From positions 310,001 through 374,000 of the forward strand of contig JADKBO010000002.1 of assembly GCA_016715105.1 (NCBI GenBank): a DNA stretch of 64,000 nt, read 5' to 3'. The notes under the pieces were generated by a model. It saw nothing but the letters and a program-made list of their open reading frames with translations. It ran no database searches and had not been told where the DNA came from. Both the position numbers and the translations under genes were made by a program. This stretch comes from Saprospiraceae bacterium (GTDB lineage Bacteria > Bacteroidota > Bacteroidia > Chitinophagales > Saprospiraceae). Positions 36,517-48,010 of this stretch are shown piece after piece. Each line of letters starts with the position of its first letter. Within the stretch, counting starts at the first letter, position 1.

Positions 36517-39500
36517 ATGCAAAAGAAATGGAAATATATTGTGTTATTGGTCATCATCCTTTGGGCTTTACGAACCAATGCGCAACGACCAGTAGAGGTC
36601 TTGGTCAATGTACAACCGCCTTATCCCACAGACCTCAATAGATATGAAGAAGACTTTGAAAATTATATTTTTACGGTTATCAATCACACAGAAGTCAGCC
36701 ATGAGTTTTTTATCACTGCAACTTTATATAGTGACAATGGTGTCTCCATTTCCTTTGATCCTGGGTATAGACCAGGACTTCCTTATGTAATTGAGCCCCT
36801 GGAAACTATGGTTATCACAGGTGGGCAACTTCTACAAGATTATGGTGGACTGACTACCGCTGATTTACGTATTGAAGGGATTGGAATTCTAAACACCGTA
36901 TCTGGAGTTCTGCCTGAAGGAAATTATTCTTTGTGTGCTTTTGCCATTCACTATGAGTCTGGTACCATCATGAGCACCGGTTGCTCTTTTGAATTTACCC
37001 CGAACTTCCCTGGCATGCCAGAAATCATTTACCCTTTGAATGAGTCTAACATCAGCTATTCAGCCACAGAACTCTTTAATATTGCATGGCTGCCGCCAAA
37101 TCCAGATGCTGGTGGTGTTTCCACTTATGAATATTTGTTGAAAATCATAGATATTACCAATGTCCCTATAGTGGATTTTGAAGCTCTTTTCCTCACAGGG
37201 GGTATGCCAGTAGTGCTAGAACAACCTGTACTTGGACTAAATTATGCGTACAATGGAGAGGGCAGTGATCCGCCACTTGAGGACGGTCATACTTACGCCA
37301 TCAGGGTGCAAGCAATGGATCCAATGGGCACAGAAGCACTTGCCAATCAGGGTTATAGCGAAATTGTCACTTTCAGTGTGAGTGCAGACTCAATTGTAAG
37401 TACCACAAATGAAGAAGACATTGTACTTCCTGAAGATTGCGAAACCAGATGTAATATTCCTGCTATTTCAGACTCTATTCCAGTAACTTCTATAGCGGGT
37501 GTGAACAACCTGAGAATTGGATATTTTGCAATTTATGATGCAAACTTGACAGCAACAGGGTCTGCCTTCAGTGGTACAGGAAAAATTCAACTCAACTTTT
37601 TAAACAACATCAGGATCGATGTCATACTTGACGACGTAATGATCAACAGCAGTGGTGAAATCTTTGCTGGAACCGTACGACCTGTTTCAAATGCGGATCC
37701 CCAAATAGCGGATGCGCTTGATTATGTAAATCTGGGTATTGTGGAAGATGGACTAGATGCATTGGCAGGAGTAATGCCTCCTGAAATGTCAGCTCAACTC
37801 GGAAATTACCTGCATGAAACCAGGCTAGTTGGAGGCTTGTTGGGTTTAAACAGTGTAGAAATGCCCATTGCTTTCAGCGAAAATATCAAAGGAAATGAAT
37901 TTACTATAGGCATCACCGATATTTCTTTGACAGCAGACGGAGCTAAGGCTAATATTTTAGCTGGTTTGAAATTGGCCATGTTTGATGGACCAAACTGGGT
38001 CATGTTTACAGGTAGAGATGTGTGTTTACATCCAGCCGGTTTTGGTGGACAATATACTTTGGCATTGGGTGCTGATATTGTCATCAACAACCAAACTGAA
38101 AATCCAAATATGTTTGAGGTTGCAATAAAGGGGGGTGCAGATGGTTGCCAATTGAGCATGGGCTGTGCCGGGATTGAATCCTTGCAGGTAGTAATAGACC
38201 CCAATTTATACATGGACATTACTGCCACCAACCTGCTCAATCTAGACGAAGGCCAAATGGATAGCTGGGCATTTGCACTTGATACCGTTCATGTTGGGAT
38301 ATGGAATAACACTTTGGAGGGAGGTCATCTTTCTGGAAGAATCCATGTACCGGTACTAGATTCTGCAACTCATATTGTTTATCGCGCAATGATTGTACAA
38401 GGCGAATCAGAAAGCACCGAACCTGGAACTAATCCGGGAGATGGAAAATATGCCTATAATTTCTCCGTCGCCTTTACCGGAGATGTAAAGTTTCCAATCC
38501 TGGCGGCCGACGCAACCATTAATGCTGATAGTGAGCTAAACATTTTGTACGACCCATCAAATGAAGATAATATAAGTGTTTCTGCAATCTTACGTGGTGT
38601 TCTGACGATTGATACAGATAGATTACCAGACGCTTTGCCAGATCTTCTGCAGCGGTTCAAATTCCAGGCATTGGACTTTTCAATCGGTTATAATTCTAAT
38701 GAAGGCATCCTTGATGAATTTACCCATATCTTTTGCGGAGTGCTCAGAAGAACATCAGCGGATTTGCCATCAGTTTGGATGAATTTGGATTGTCCTCTGC
38801 TGGAGGTAATGAAGTTGCAGCTTTGTTTGATGTAAGCATTCAGCTTTCAGAAGGTGAGGAAGATCTGGGTGGTGCGGGTGTACAGTTTAGAATTATATCT
38901 GAGTTGCCTGATTTGCAGGAAATTCTTGCTGTTCGCAGAGCTGGTCAAGCAGTTTCGCTCATCAAAAGTATCAGACTCAAAAGATTGGTCTTTGACAGTA
39001 TTGGTATCAACGCTCATACTGGAGCGGTTGACATTGATGGCTACATTGTGTTTTTCAATGAAACAAATGCACAAGGCATAAGAAACAAATATATCCGTGG
39101 AGAAGTCCATGTGGTAGTCAATGCAGGCGTTGGCGTAGATGGCAGATTGATGATCTTGTTTGGGACTTACGGTATTGTGCCAACTACGGAAACTTTTACG
39201 TTCGATGAGACTTTTTTCTCTTACTGGTATATAGAAGGGCAGATCATCATCAGTCAGGGTATTCCGATTGCAACCGGTATTGGGCTATATGGACTGATTG
39301 GTGGTGTGGGCAGAAATGTCGTTCAGCAACCTCCAAATCCTGCCCTCGGGGAGACAGGTCCAAATATTTTTGTCCCGACGTACAATTCATATGAGTTTAA
39401 GTTTGGGGTTACATTTGGGACATTGCCCAGACGCAGAGCCGTTCAACGCTGATTTGATTTTTTCAGCGGCTATTATAGATGGTGGATTGGATCGCATCAC

Positions 39501-42265
39501 CATCAATGGCAACGGTTACATCATGGCTCCTGTTACTGACAGGGCTTCTGCGAAGGTAACCGTAGAGACAGACCTCACTTTATGGATGCCAAACGCAACA
39601 AGGTCATTCAGCATGGAAGGGTTTATTCTAGTTGCAGTAAACGTCGATCCAATATTGAGGGGAAATATGGACGGAGGCACTATTCCCAATCAAATGGTTA
39701 GGGCTGATTTCTATGCCGGAGAAGATACCTGGTTTTTCTATATGGGAAAACCTAGAATGGAATATACTAGCGGTTTGGATCCAAGGGGTAGTGCATTATT
39801 GGATCTTGAGTTTTTACAGGCTGACCTCAAAGGATATTTGATGGTAGGTCATGGAAGTCCTACGCAACTTCCTCCTATGCATCCAGATGTGTATGACATT
39901 TTTGAGCATCCAGAAGGTGATTATGAAGGAACTTCTGCAACTGCTGGGAGACAAGCTCCTACTCCTAGCTCAAGCGGTTTTGCCCATGGTGCATTTATTG
40001 CTATCAGGTCCGATATAGATGCCTATTTGTTGTATGCCAATCTTGCAGTATACTTGGGTTTTGACATGAATATGACCAAAAGAGGTACCACTTGCGCGCA
40101 AACGGGCGATTTGATCGGTATTAATGGTTGGTATGCAGAGGGCCAGGCTTATGTAGGTCTTACGGGTGGTATGGGTTTGCGGATCAATATTTTAGGCGCT
40201 GAGAGAGATTTTGAATTGTTCAGGCTCGCTGCTGCCATAGCACTGGTAGGGGGTGGACCCAAGCCTTTTTACTTCACAGGAAGGGCTGCGGTTGCATACA
40301 GCATTCTTGGTGGCAAAATCAAAGGCAATTCCTCATTCACTATGAATATTGGAGAACGTTGTTCTCCGCTCCCCGGAGATCCATTCGCAGGAGTAAACTT
40401 CTTTGAAGAAGTTTCTCCAAGCCAAGGTGCAACGGACCAATTCCCGGGCAGGTCCATGCGTGTCAAACTTGCATTGCCTGTTTTCGAAGACCTAATTATA
40501 CCCAATCCTACATACGACAACAATGGAGACATCGTCGATTCCTATGATTTAAAATATAAGCCTATTTTACATTATTCACTTAAAAGAAGAAATACCAATT
40601 CAAATCTTCCTTTCCAACCTTTGTACTGGCTGGATCAAAATGAAAAAACTCAAGGTTATCTTAGTCCAACTTCTGCGCTAATGGCCAATACCACCTATGA
40701 GCTTTACTTAAAAGTGAATGCGTGGGATTATCAAACGGGAGATACTTTGCAGAGGAGGAATGCTGCAGGAAATCCTATTGGAAAATGGAAGCAGGATACC
40801 ACTATCGTTTTTACAACAGGAGACTTGCCTGATGACTTGTATTATTTTGTCAATTATACCACCCCACTGCCCAATCAGCGCTTTTTTACACAGGATGATA
40901 ACATAGGCAGGATCAATTTGTCTCAGATGCTCCCACAAAATACCTATTTCCCTAGCTCTGATCCAAGTGGGAATTTTCAATATTATGTGCGATTTACAAA
41001 TCTGGACACCGACGAATCAACAGAAGTCCCATTCAATTATCTGGTCAGCCAAGGGTCCAATTACCTCAGTTTTAGCATACCTAATTTACAAAATAGCGAT
41101 TATTACGTGATGCAGGTAATCCGCAAGAGGCCATTCAATCCTAATGCAAACACAAGCCGGGAAGTCGTTGGCTACCGTAAGATATTCGAGACATCAATGC
41201 AAACTCAAGACCAAAACAGAGGGGAGGAAGCAACTACGGCTCCTCCACGAGGAAGTACTCCACAAACTGAGGAGAGTAGAGTGGAAGGAGCTGGAGAGCA
41301 AGAAAGTAAAAGTACGTCTGAATTCCTTCAACTACCTTGAGATAGAAGAAGAAGCATCTGTATCTCCAGAGCTGGTCCTTCAGGATGGAGAATTTTTGTT
41401 GTACCATTCTTTTTTTCGCACCAGCCAATACAACCGCATGATCAATAAACTCGATGATATTGAACTGCAAAGTGTCTCTTGGCACGAAAATGATGACCCG
41501 CTTTTGGCAAAAAGGAAAGTAGACTTTGAAATTGAAGAAAAATTTGAAGAGAGGGATTTGGCAGATTTTGTCATCCAGGCACACCCAGATGTTACGCCAG
41601 TCAACTTTAAGAAGAGAATCAATATATCCGACAGGTTTCTCAGACCATACCACAACAATAAAGCTGAGGCTAAAGTTATGGCATTGAAGAACGCAATTAT
41701 TGATGCAGGGTATGAGAACTCCTGGCCAACATCTAACTTAAAATTCAATTGGGACGGCATTCCAATTTATACTCTTCCAAGAGCGAAAATACTAACACAG
41801 GTAGCTCCCCTGATTTCATCCACAGAATTTGAATACCTTTGGACAGGAGTGCAAAATAATACCTTGGCAGCTATTAATGGCGGATTCTTCAATGGAGGCG
41901 GACAAATGATCGACTTATATACCTGCGAAGCTGTAGGAACATCTTTCGATATTGTTTATGACACACATTACAAGATTGCAGAGGACCAAAAAGTATTGAA
42001 GGACTGGTCAACCATCATGTACGTTGGCAATATGAATTACACTATTTGTTGGATGAATTTTGGTATCAATTTAGGTAATGCCCAGCTCAAAGTCAATGAC
42101 AATGGGGGGCAATATCAGCTACACTTCATGCAAACTTTCAAGCAACCCAAATGAAGAGTTGCTGGATTGGCCTGGTACCAGGATCAAAAGTTTTATACCC
42201 GGGATCAGGAGCCAACGACACAATTTATTCAAACTACTTCAGGAACATTACAACCGAGAAACTGA
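36517..42265 (+). CDS. Giant TANFOR-like secreted protein (five indels as given)
   Basis: Four main frames cover 36517-42154 and one more the tail. Restoring an A near 38748-38752, and removing one base at 39423-39424, at 41308-41311 and at 42136-42138 with one base restored near 42166-42168, gives a single protein of about 1915 residues ending LQPRN, its TGA overlapping the next ATG. Signal peptide (ending ALRTNAQ); an N-terminal domain with LVNVQPPYPTDL and LPEGNYSLCAFAIHYESG that resembles the TANFOR domain of large Bacteroidota surface proteins; an FN3/Ig-like domain (about 170-290); then a long beta-rich body with repeated glycine-rich strands. No sorting tail is recognised. Function is unknown. 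The large size, operon position and neighbours suggest a surface or secretion-linked scaffold. Confidence 0.7.
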
Positions 42266-44340
42266 TGAGCAAGTATATATTGATAGGATGTTTTTTATGG
42301 CTTTTTCTCAAGGGCTTCGGCCAGACCGATACCATGCTGGTTGTAGAGGGTATCGACACTTTGAGGCCAAATATTTCTATGATTGGCAGCCACCACAATG
42401 GGAAAAACTACTTGCGTTGGGCGCCCAACAATGCATCACTATGGTTTGCTGCCAGCTCCAAAGGATATATCATTGATCGTTACATCATGGGGAACAACTT
42501 TTTGCCCGATACCAATACCAGAAAAAGTGTTGTGATCAAGCCCTGGCCCATAGAACAATTCAGACCATATTTGGCAAGTGATGAAGAAAATCTTTTGGCC
42601 GCAGGTCAGTGCTTGTACGGGGTGTGGGAATCTACCAAGGAAGCCAAGACCAATATATTTTCCAGGGTAGATGAAGCAGAAAACAGGTATAGTATAGCAA
42701 TGTTGGTGGCTGATATGGATTCGCTTGCTTCCAGAGCTTTGGGACTTTCGTGGATAGATGAGGACGTCAGGGCAGGTCAAAATTATTTGTATTTTCTAAA
42801 ACCAGCCTCTGATTCACTTGCTGCCTTATATTCCTACGCATTGTCCATTGAGGCTGGCTTAGAGACTTTACCAAAACTTGCCATTGATACCATCGAGGAA
42901 AAAGAAAAAGCAATAACACTATACTGGGAAAAGTACGAAAATGCAGAGTATTATACCGCCTACTGGGTGGAAAGAAAGGGTAAGAACGAGCCAAGCTTCA
43001 AAAGGATTACAAAAGACCCCATTGTGCCTGCCAGTTCATCAGATTTCGAAAGTTTTGTGGTCAGTTTTCAGGATTCCGTAGCCAATTATGTACCCTATGA
43101 GTACAGGCTGATTGGCATTACTCCGTTTGGATTTACTTCAGCACCTTCTGCTCCTATATCAGCTATGGGCAGGGATAGGACGCCACCTCAGGTTGTTGCT
43201 GAATTTACATTGGTAGAAGAAGACGCTACCTTATTACTTACATGGAAAGCACCAAAGGATAAAGAACTCGATCATTTTGATATTTACAGAGCTTTGAAGA
43301 TCGACGGCTTTTACGAAAAGATAAACCCAAAGCCACTCGCTGTCACTGAATTGACCTTCCGCGACATCAACCCTGCTATACTAAAAAGTCCATATTATAT
43401 GGTTGCAACTGTTGATACCGCAGGCAACTCCAACTTTAGTGTGAAGCTGCGTGGTTTTCTGAGAGATACCATTGCACCTGCACCCCCTGTTGGTTTGAAA
43501 GGAACCATAGATAGTCTGGGTGTTGTGAGACTCACTTGGGATGCCAATCTGGAGCCAGACCTTGAGGGTTATTATATTTATTATGCCAATCAAATCGACC
43601 ACCAATTCATCAATTTGACTGGCTACCCTGTCCGCAATAATGCTTACATCGACACCGTCACACTCAAAACATTGACGGAGCATGTTTATTATAAAGTAAC
43701 CGCGGCAGATCAATTCAACCATATCTCCAGATTTTCGGAAGCGATAGAAATAAAAAGACCAGATACCATACCTCCGAGCCCTGCACAAATCATTGATTAT
43801 ACCATTGAAGATCAAACATTGATTTTAAACATCCAAGGATCTTTGAGTAAGGATGCGGCAAACCAAGAAGTATACCGAAAGCTTTTACCAAGCGGGGAAT
43901 GGGAACTTTTGGGCGCACTCAATGGCAACAAATTCATAGATAAATCTGTAAGCCCTCAAGCCACTTATCAATACCGCATGAAAACAATGGATGACGATGG
44001 AAATCAAGCAAAGGACCATGAAGCACTTACCATCACCATCTTGGATAAATCGATAGCGGGACAACCTATATTGACAGAAATTTTACATGACACACTAAAG
44101 AAAGCCATTGAAATCCGATGGAAAAATGACCCTGCAGCCCCACAATCAATTATTTACAGATCTATCAATAATGGACCATTTGTGACTTTGTGGAAAAGTA
44201 AAAATGCCGCGAGTTTTGTAGATAAGGACAATGTTGTTGCTGGTAGAACATACGCTTATAAAATCAAACATGTCATGCAGGGAGGCAAAATTTCCCCACT
44301 CAGCCAGGCACTTAGTATAAATTTAAAACCAAAGGAATGA
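42265..44340 (+). CDS. Secreted fibronectin type III-like protein
   Basis: 691 residues from the ATG at 42265, which overlaps the preceding stop (TGATG) and opens a good signal peptide ending GFGQ; an earlier in-frame ATG at 42151 lies in the preceding gene. After an N-terminal region with LRWAPNNASLW, the protein contains about four FN3-like domains (LLLTWKAPKDKELDHFDIYR, VRLTWDANLEPDLEGYYIYY, KAIEIRWKNDPAAPQSIIYR) with FN3 strand patterns. It ends without a T9SS tail. The following gene overlaps by four bases (ATGA). Its role is probably structural or adhesive, together with the giant protein. Confidence 0.78.
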   Translation: MSKYILIGCFLWLFLKGFGQTDTMLVVEGIDTLRPNISMIGSHHNGKNYLRWAPNNASLWFAASSKGYIIDRYIMGNNFLPDTNTRKSVVIKPWPIEQFRPYLASDEENLLAAGQCLYGVWESTKEAKTNIFSRVDEAENRYSIAMLVADMDSLASRALGLSWIDEDVRAGQNYLYFLKPASDSLAALYSYALSIEAGLETLPKLAIDTIEEKEKAITLYWEKYENAEYYTAYWVERKGKNEPSFKRITKDPIVPASSSDFESFVVSFQDSVANYVPYEYRLIGITPFGFTSAPSAPISAMGRDRTPPQVVAEFTLVEEDATLLLTWKAPKDKELDHFDIYRALKIDGFYEKINPKPLAVTELTFRDINPAILKSPYYMVATVDTAGNSNFSVKLRGFLRDTIAPAPPVGLKGTIDSLGVVRLTWDANLEPDLEGYYIYYANQIDHQFINLTGYPVRNNAYIDTVTLKTLTEHVYYKVTAADQFNHISRFSEAIEIKRPDTIPPSPAQIIDYTIEDQTLILNIQGSLSKDAANQEVYRKLLPSGEWELLGALNGNKFIDKSVSPQATYQYRMKTMDDDGNQAKDHEALTITILDKSIAGQPILTEILHDTLKKAIEIRWKNDPAAPQSIIYRSINNGPFVTLWKSKNAASFVDKDNVVAGRTYAYKIKHVMQGGKISPLSQALSINLKPKE

Positions 44341-46483
44341 GACTCGTTGTAAACCTATTATTTTGTTTGATTTGTTTCGCCTCTTGCCAAAAAGAAGATA
44401 TCGATGTCTGGAAAATAAAATCGCCAGAGGAATTGGAGTCAAACTATGTGGAGATTAGAGAAAACACCTTGGTTTTTCAAGAAGAGCATAAAAAGGGTGT
44501 AAAGCAACTTATTGAAAGAGACATTTTTATCGTAGATAAGGATGTTTTTAAGGAGTGCAAGGTTGGTGATGTTTTGGTAAATACTGGCCAAGATGAAGGA
44601 GACACGCTTTCTTATTTTAAAAAATATTACAGGTTGTCGATGAAGGAAATCAACTCAGATTTGTAACTAAAGATGCAACACTTGCTGAAGCTTATAAAAA
44701 GTATTATTTCCATTCAAATCATAATAAAACACATGTTGTTTCCAGAAGCATTTTTCAAGAGACTTTTTCAGTAAATCAATCATTTGGTCCATTGGATTTG
44801 GCAGTAGCAGGAGGAATTGATCCTTCTTTTAACTTTAACATAACCAATGATTCTTTTGTCTTTATTTCGTCCTATGATGAGGATGCCGGAACTCCAAACA
44901 ACCTCTTTGGCCCTACCAGAATTGAATTGCGGGTTAGAGGTTTAAGAGCTGATCTACAAGCTTCCGTTTCATTATATGGGAAGATAGAAGGCAAGTTTGA
45001 GAAAAGCAGTCTACCTATATATTTATTTCCCATCGGAGCCACAGGATTGTTTGTGTACTTGGTACCAAAAGCAGAGGCAACTGCAACAATTGAAGGTTCA
45101 ATAACCTCACCAAGCTACGTTATACCCGCTGTGGGCCCTTATAATATTGACTTTGCCTACGACGAAGAAAATGGTGTGACCAGAAGTAGCATGACTTATG
45201 CACCAAGACTCCCAAGCATCGATTTGACCACCTGGACATATGATGGTAAGGGAAATATTGAAATAAAAGGCGGTGCCGAATTAGTAATTTCTACCTTAGG
45301 TGGGGCTGAGTTTGCGAAATGCGGAGCATATTTCTTCTTCTATGCTGACCCAAACTTGTCGCATAAAGGCAGTTTTCAAGATCTGACATCAAGGTTGTCG
45401 ATCGACTCAGATGTTGGCATTGGCGCTCAGTTATTGGCAGAGTTTAATTTTTTTGGGGGCTCCCGCCCAGGCAATATACCTTCTTGGTTTCCTGACCAAT
45501 ATAAGTTGGAGAGTCCAGATATACGACAAAAATTATTTGAACTTAGCGTTGATCCTGTTACATTTTGCACGTTTTCTAGTGCTGGATATAACTATGACGG
45601 AAGTAATATGTTGAATATCAGTGCGAGCCGTACAGGTGGGTCAGGTTATAAATTGTTTATAAACGATGTCGCTGTCAACGGTGGTCAGGTTTTTCCCTAT
45701 GGCTCCATTAGCAATGTGTCATTATCTGCATTGCCACAATTGATCAACCAGCTAAGATTACAAGACGCTACTGTTGGTAATTGCTACTTGACAACTACCC
45801 TCGCAGATCCTTCTATACTTCCGGATGACTGTACTGAAACCGTTACAGATCTGGATGGAAACACTTATTGTGCAAAAACTATTGGGAATAGAATATGGAT
45901 GGTAGAGAATCTTAGATACAAAGGACCAAATAATATAGGAAAAGTTTATGGTGACCCTCAAGGTTTTGAGAGAGAAGCAACAGAGAAAATATATGGAAGA
46001 TTATACACTTTCCCAGAATTAACCAACAATTATGATTATGAATTCCAAGACAATCCTAGAAACATACTTATCCAAGGAATTTGCCCATTTGGCTGGCGTA
46101 TTCCAAACCTTAATGACTGGAATGATTTAAGAGATGCTGTTGGAGGATGGGCAGAAAATGGCAAAAATCTTAAATTAAATAGTCGCTTGATTTGGCCTAC
46201 TGGAGATCTTCCCACAGAAAACACTTTCGGAGCTGTAGCAGGAGGTGAATACTATAGCTGGGCTGGTGAAGGTCAACCCAAATTTGGCTTTCTTAACAAA
46301 CAAGCATTTTACTGGACTGGAGAATTTGAGTTTTTCAGAACACCCATTGAGTCTATTTATCAAGTCATAAATTTGAGTTCATCATCCAATAATACCTCAC
46401 CAGTGTACACTGCAAATGGTCCTGCAGGATCTCTTAAATCCATCCCTTTGAGTGGCTATTCTTGTAGGTGTGTGAAAAATTAG
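44337..46483 (+). CDS. FISUMP-domain lipoprotein (frameshifted)
   Basis: Restoring one A in the A6 run at 44619-44624 joins 44337-44666 with the downstream frame as YFKKILQVVDEGNQLRF, giving about 715 residues. Lipoprotein signal with FASC (Cys near residue 17). A long beta-rich middle (LRVRGLRADLQASVSLYG, IEIKGGAELVIS) leads to a C-terminal FISUMP (Fibrobacter major paralogous) domain at about 500-715: VTDLDGNTYCAKTIGNRIWM, ENLRYKG, CPFGWRIPNLNDWNDLR, YSCRCVKN. It is the last gene of the collagen operon, overlapping the FN3 gene by four bases, and would be anchored to a membrane on the periplasmic or outer face. Confidence 0.8.
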
Positions 46484-46682
46484 GCGCGAACCTAAGTGTT
46501 TTCAAAGAACTTATTTTAAAAACAAAACTCTATAGAGCTGACTTCTGTGGCAAGAGGCCAGGAAACAGTGATTTTGTCTCTGACGCTATTTAATCCAGAA
46601 TATTACAAAATGGGCTCCCACTGCTCTTTGTGATCGTATGCATAAGATGTACTTCTGTCTCCCGCTGCACCAGAGATTGTTG

Positions 46683-46690
46683 TATCTTTG
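46683..46690 (+). promoter_or_regulatory. Possible -7 element for the toxin-antitoxin operon
   Basis: TATCTTTG matches TANNTTTG and ends 17 bases before the antitoxin ATG, so the leader would be very short. No TTG is at the right distance. The rest of the 224-base gap contains no gene I can support. Confidence 0.35.
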
Positions 46691-46707
46691 TAATAAATTT
46701 TTAAAAA

Positions 46708-46902
46708 ATGAGCAATTTAGCATTGGACAAAGAATTGGTTAAAGCTGCTTTGAAAGAAATCTTAATCGAAGATCCAGCCCTTATCAAAAAAGCACTGCAA
46801 GAACTAATATCTGAAGACAAAGATTCAGAGCATGAATTGATTCAACATTTTCTGGATAATAATTTTAAAAGGTTTGACAAAACCTTTAAGGCTCTGTCTT
46901 AA
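46708..46902 (+). CDS. Putative antitoxin partner of Doc
   Basis: 64 residues, highly charged and helical (KELVKAALKEILIEDP, KKALQELISEDKD), without a Phd or AbrB DNA-binding domain I can recognise. Its C-terminal end (FLDNNFKRFDKTFKALS) has the aromatic/hydrophobic pattern found at the toxin-binding end of short antitoxins paired with Doc proteins in Bacteroidota, by my recollection. Its stop overlaps the Doc start by one base (TAATG), the usual coupling of antitoxin and toxin. Function is therefore inferred from position. Confidence 0.65.
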   Translation: MSNLALDKELVKAALKEILIEDPALIKKALQELISEDKDSEHELIQHFLDNNFKRFDKTFKALS

Positions 46903-47330
46903 TGAAATTTTTAACCAAGAAACAAATTATTCAATTTAACAAGGCAACAATCGTTGCACATGGTGGTAATTTCATACCTCCAGCCAAGTTTTTACACGAG
47001 GAAAATCTAGATTATTTATTAGAAATTGTTCAATCAGAGATGTTCGGAGAAGAAGTTTATCCTGCAATTTCTGATAAAGCAGCGGTATATTGTTACAATA
47101 TAATTTGTAATCACATTTTTACCGATGGTAATAAAAGAACAGGCCTTGCAGCTGCTCTTATTTTCCTTAATTTAAACAATCTGGATATAATGCAGAGTAT
47201 TGATGATGAAAGGATGACAAGCTTCATCATTGAAATTGCCTCAGGAAAGATTAACCTCGATGAATGCCGGACCTGGTTCAAAAACAATGTTGTTATTCGC
47301 ATTCGTCACGGTTTAGTTGAAGATATCTAG
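46902..47330 (+). CDS. doc: Doc/Fic family toxin (death-on-curing)
   Basis: 142 residues, complete. The Fic-type active-site motif is intact: HIFTDGNKRTG (HxFx(D/N)GNKR form), followed by the helix AAALIFLNLN. The N-terminal part (IVAHGG, the early AVYCYNIICNH helix) also matches Doc. Doc proteins phosphorylate elongation factor Tu, arresting translation, and are neutralised by a cognate antitoxin. The antitoxin gene overlaps the start. The operon stands alone between the collagen operon and a GNAT gene. Confidence 0.85.
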   Translation: MKFLTKKQIIQFNKATIVAHGGNFIPPAKFLHEENLDYLLEIVQSEMFGEEVYPAISDKAAVYCYNIICNHIFTDGNKRTGLAAALIFLNLNNLDIMQSIDDERMTSFIIEIASGKINLDECRTWFKNNVVIRIRHGLVEDI

Positions 47331-47460
47331 ACAGTAGGAGTTCCAGAGGAAGATTTAACGTTGGTAATTCAAAGAAAAGCCAAGGTTATTTTTGTAGGTG
47401 CATTAAAAACTAGCCGGTTCTCACAAATAAAAGCATTCCTTAAATCATGCAAATTATGTG

Positions 47461-47940
47461 ATGTCTTTTTTACCTTTGTCGCAAACACCAATCATCGTGA
47501 TATCACTCAAAATACTCGACCCCAAGGAAGTCCACACCCACCCATCCTTTTTTACAGAAGATTGTCAAAAAATGATTGACATTTATAAGGACTTCTACCC
47601 TCAAATCGGATTTGTTCCGCCGTGGGTGGGTTATTTTATCCTAAATGATGATACAGTTGTGGGCTTTTGTGGTTTCGTAGGTGCTCCACAAAATGGCCAA
47701 GTAGAACTTTCCTATTATACTTTTGAAAAGTATGAAGGTCAGGGAATCGCAACAACAGCTTGCAAATTGATGGTTGACATGGCCGTACAAACCGACGACA
47801 AACTCACCATTACCGCAAAAACGGCCCCATTTGAAAATGCTTCCACCAAAATCTTGACGAAAAATGGTTTCGTATACAAAGAAGTTGTGCAAGACCACGA
47901 AATTGGTGATGCCTGGCTATGGGTATACGGTCCTCAGTAA
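47461..47940 (+). CDS. GNAT family N-acetyltransferase
   Basis: About 159 residues from the ATG at 47461 (a GTG one codon upstream is possible). The acetyl-CoA region shows VELSYYTFEKYEGQGIATTACKLM, with the QGIAT loop binding the pyrophosphate, then FENASTKILTKNGF as the C-terminal motif B. The start is slightly uncertain because the N-terminus has weak similarity. No neighbour suggests a substrate. A bidirectional terminator follows. Confidence 0.8.
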   Translation: MSFLPLSQTPIIVISLKILDPKEVHTHPSFFTEDCQKMIDIYKDFYPQIGFVPPWVGYFILNDDTVVGFCGFVGAPQNGQVELSYYTFEKYEGQGIATTACKLMVDMAVQTDDKLTITAKTAPFENASTKILTKNGFVYKEVVQDHEIGDAWLWVYGPQ

Positions 47941-47954
47941 TGGATAACTAAAAC

Positions 47955-47985
47955 AAAAAAGGCCTCCATTTCTGAAAGCCTTTTT
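47955..47985. terminator. Bidirectional terminator between GNAT and ilvC genes
   Basis: AAAAAAGGC (47955-47963) pairs with GCC plus TTTTT (47978-47985), giving an A-tract/T-tract hairpin that can work for the GNAT gene on plus and for ilvC on minus, 15 and 26 bases from the two stop codons. Confidence 0.7.
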
Positions 47986-48010
47986 GTTTTATATTACCCC
48001 TGAATGGGAA

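Noticed and set aside
41871..41900. AINGGFFNGG motif in the giant protein resembling a phosphodiester glycosidase signature
   Set aside because: Surrounding sequence does not show the rest of that family; a short glycine-rich match is likely coincidental.
42078..42476. Plus-strand frame of 132 codons bridging the giant gene and the FN3 gene
   Set aside because: Its first part is the out-of-frame piece of the giant protein between two compensating indels; the rest is a shadow of the FN3 gene.
46516..46692. Minus-strand frame reading like a decayed protein end (SGAAGDRSTSYAYD, VSWPLATEVSSI)
   Set aside because: It contains an internal stop, I recognise no family with confidence, and it overlaps the toxin-antitoxin promoter region.
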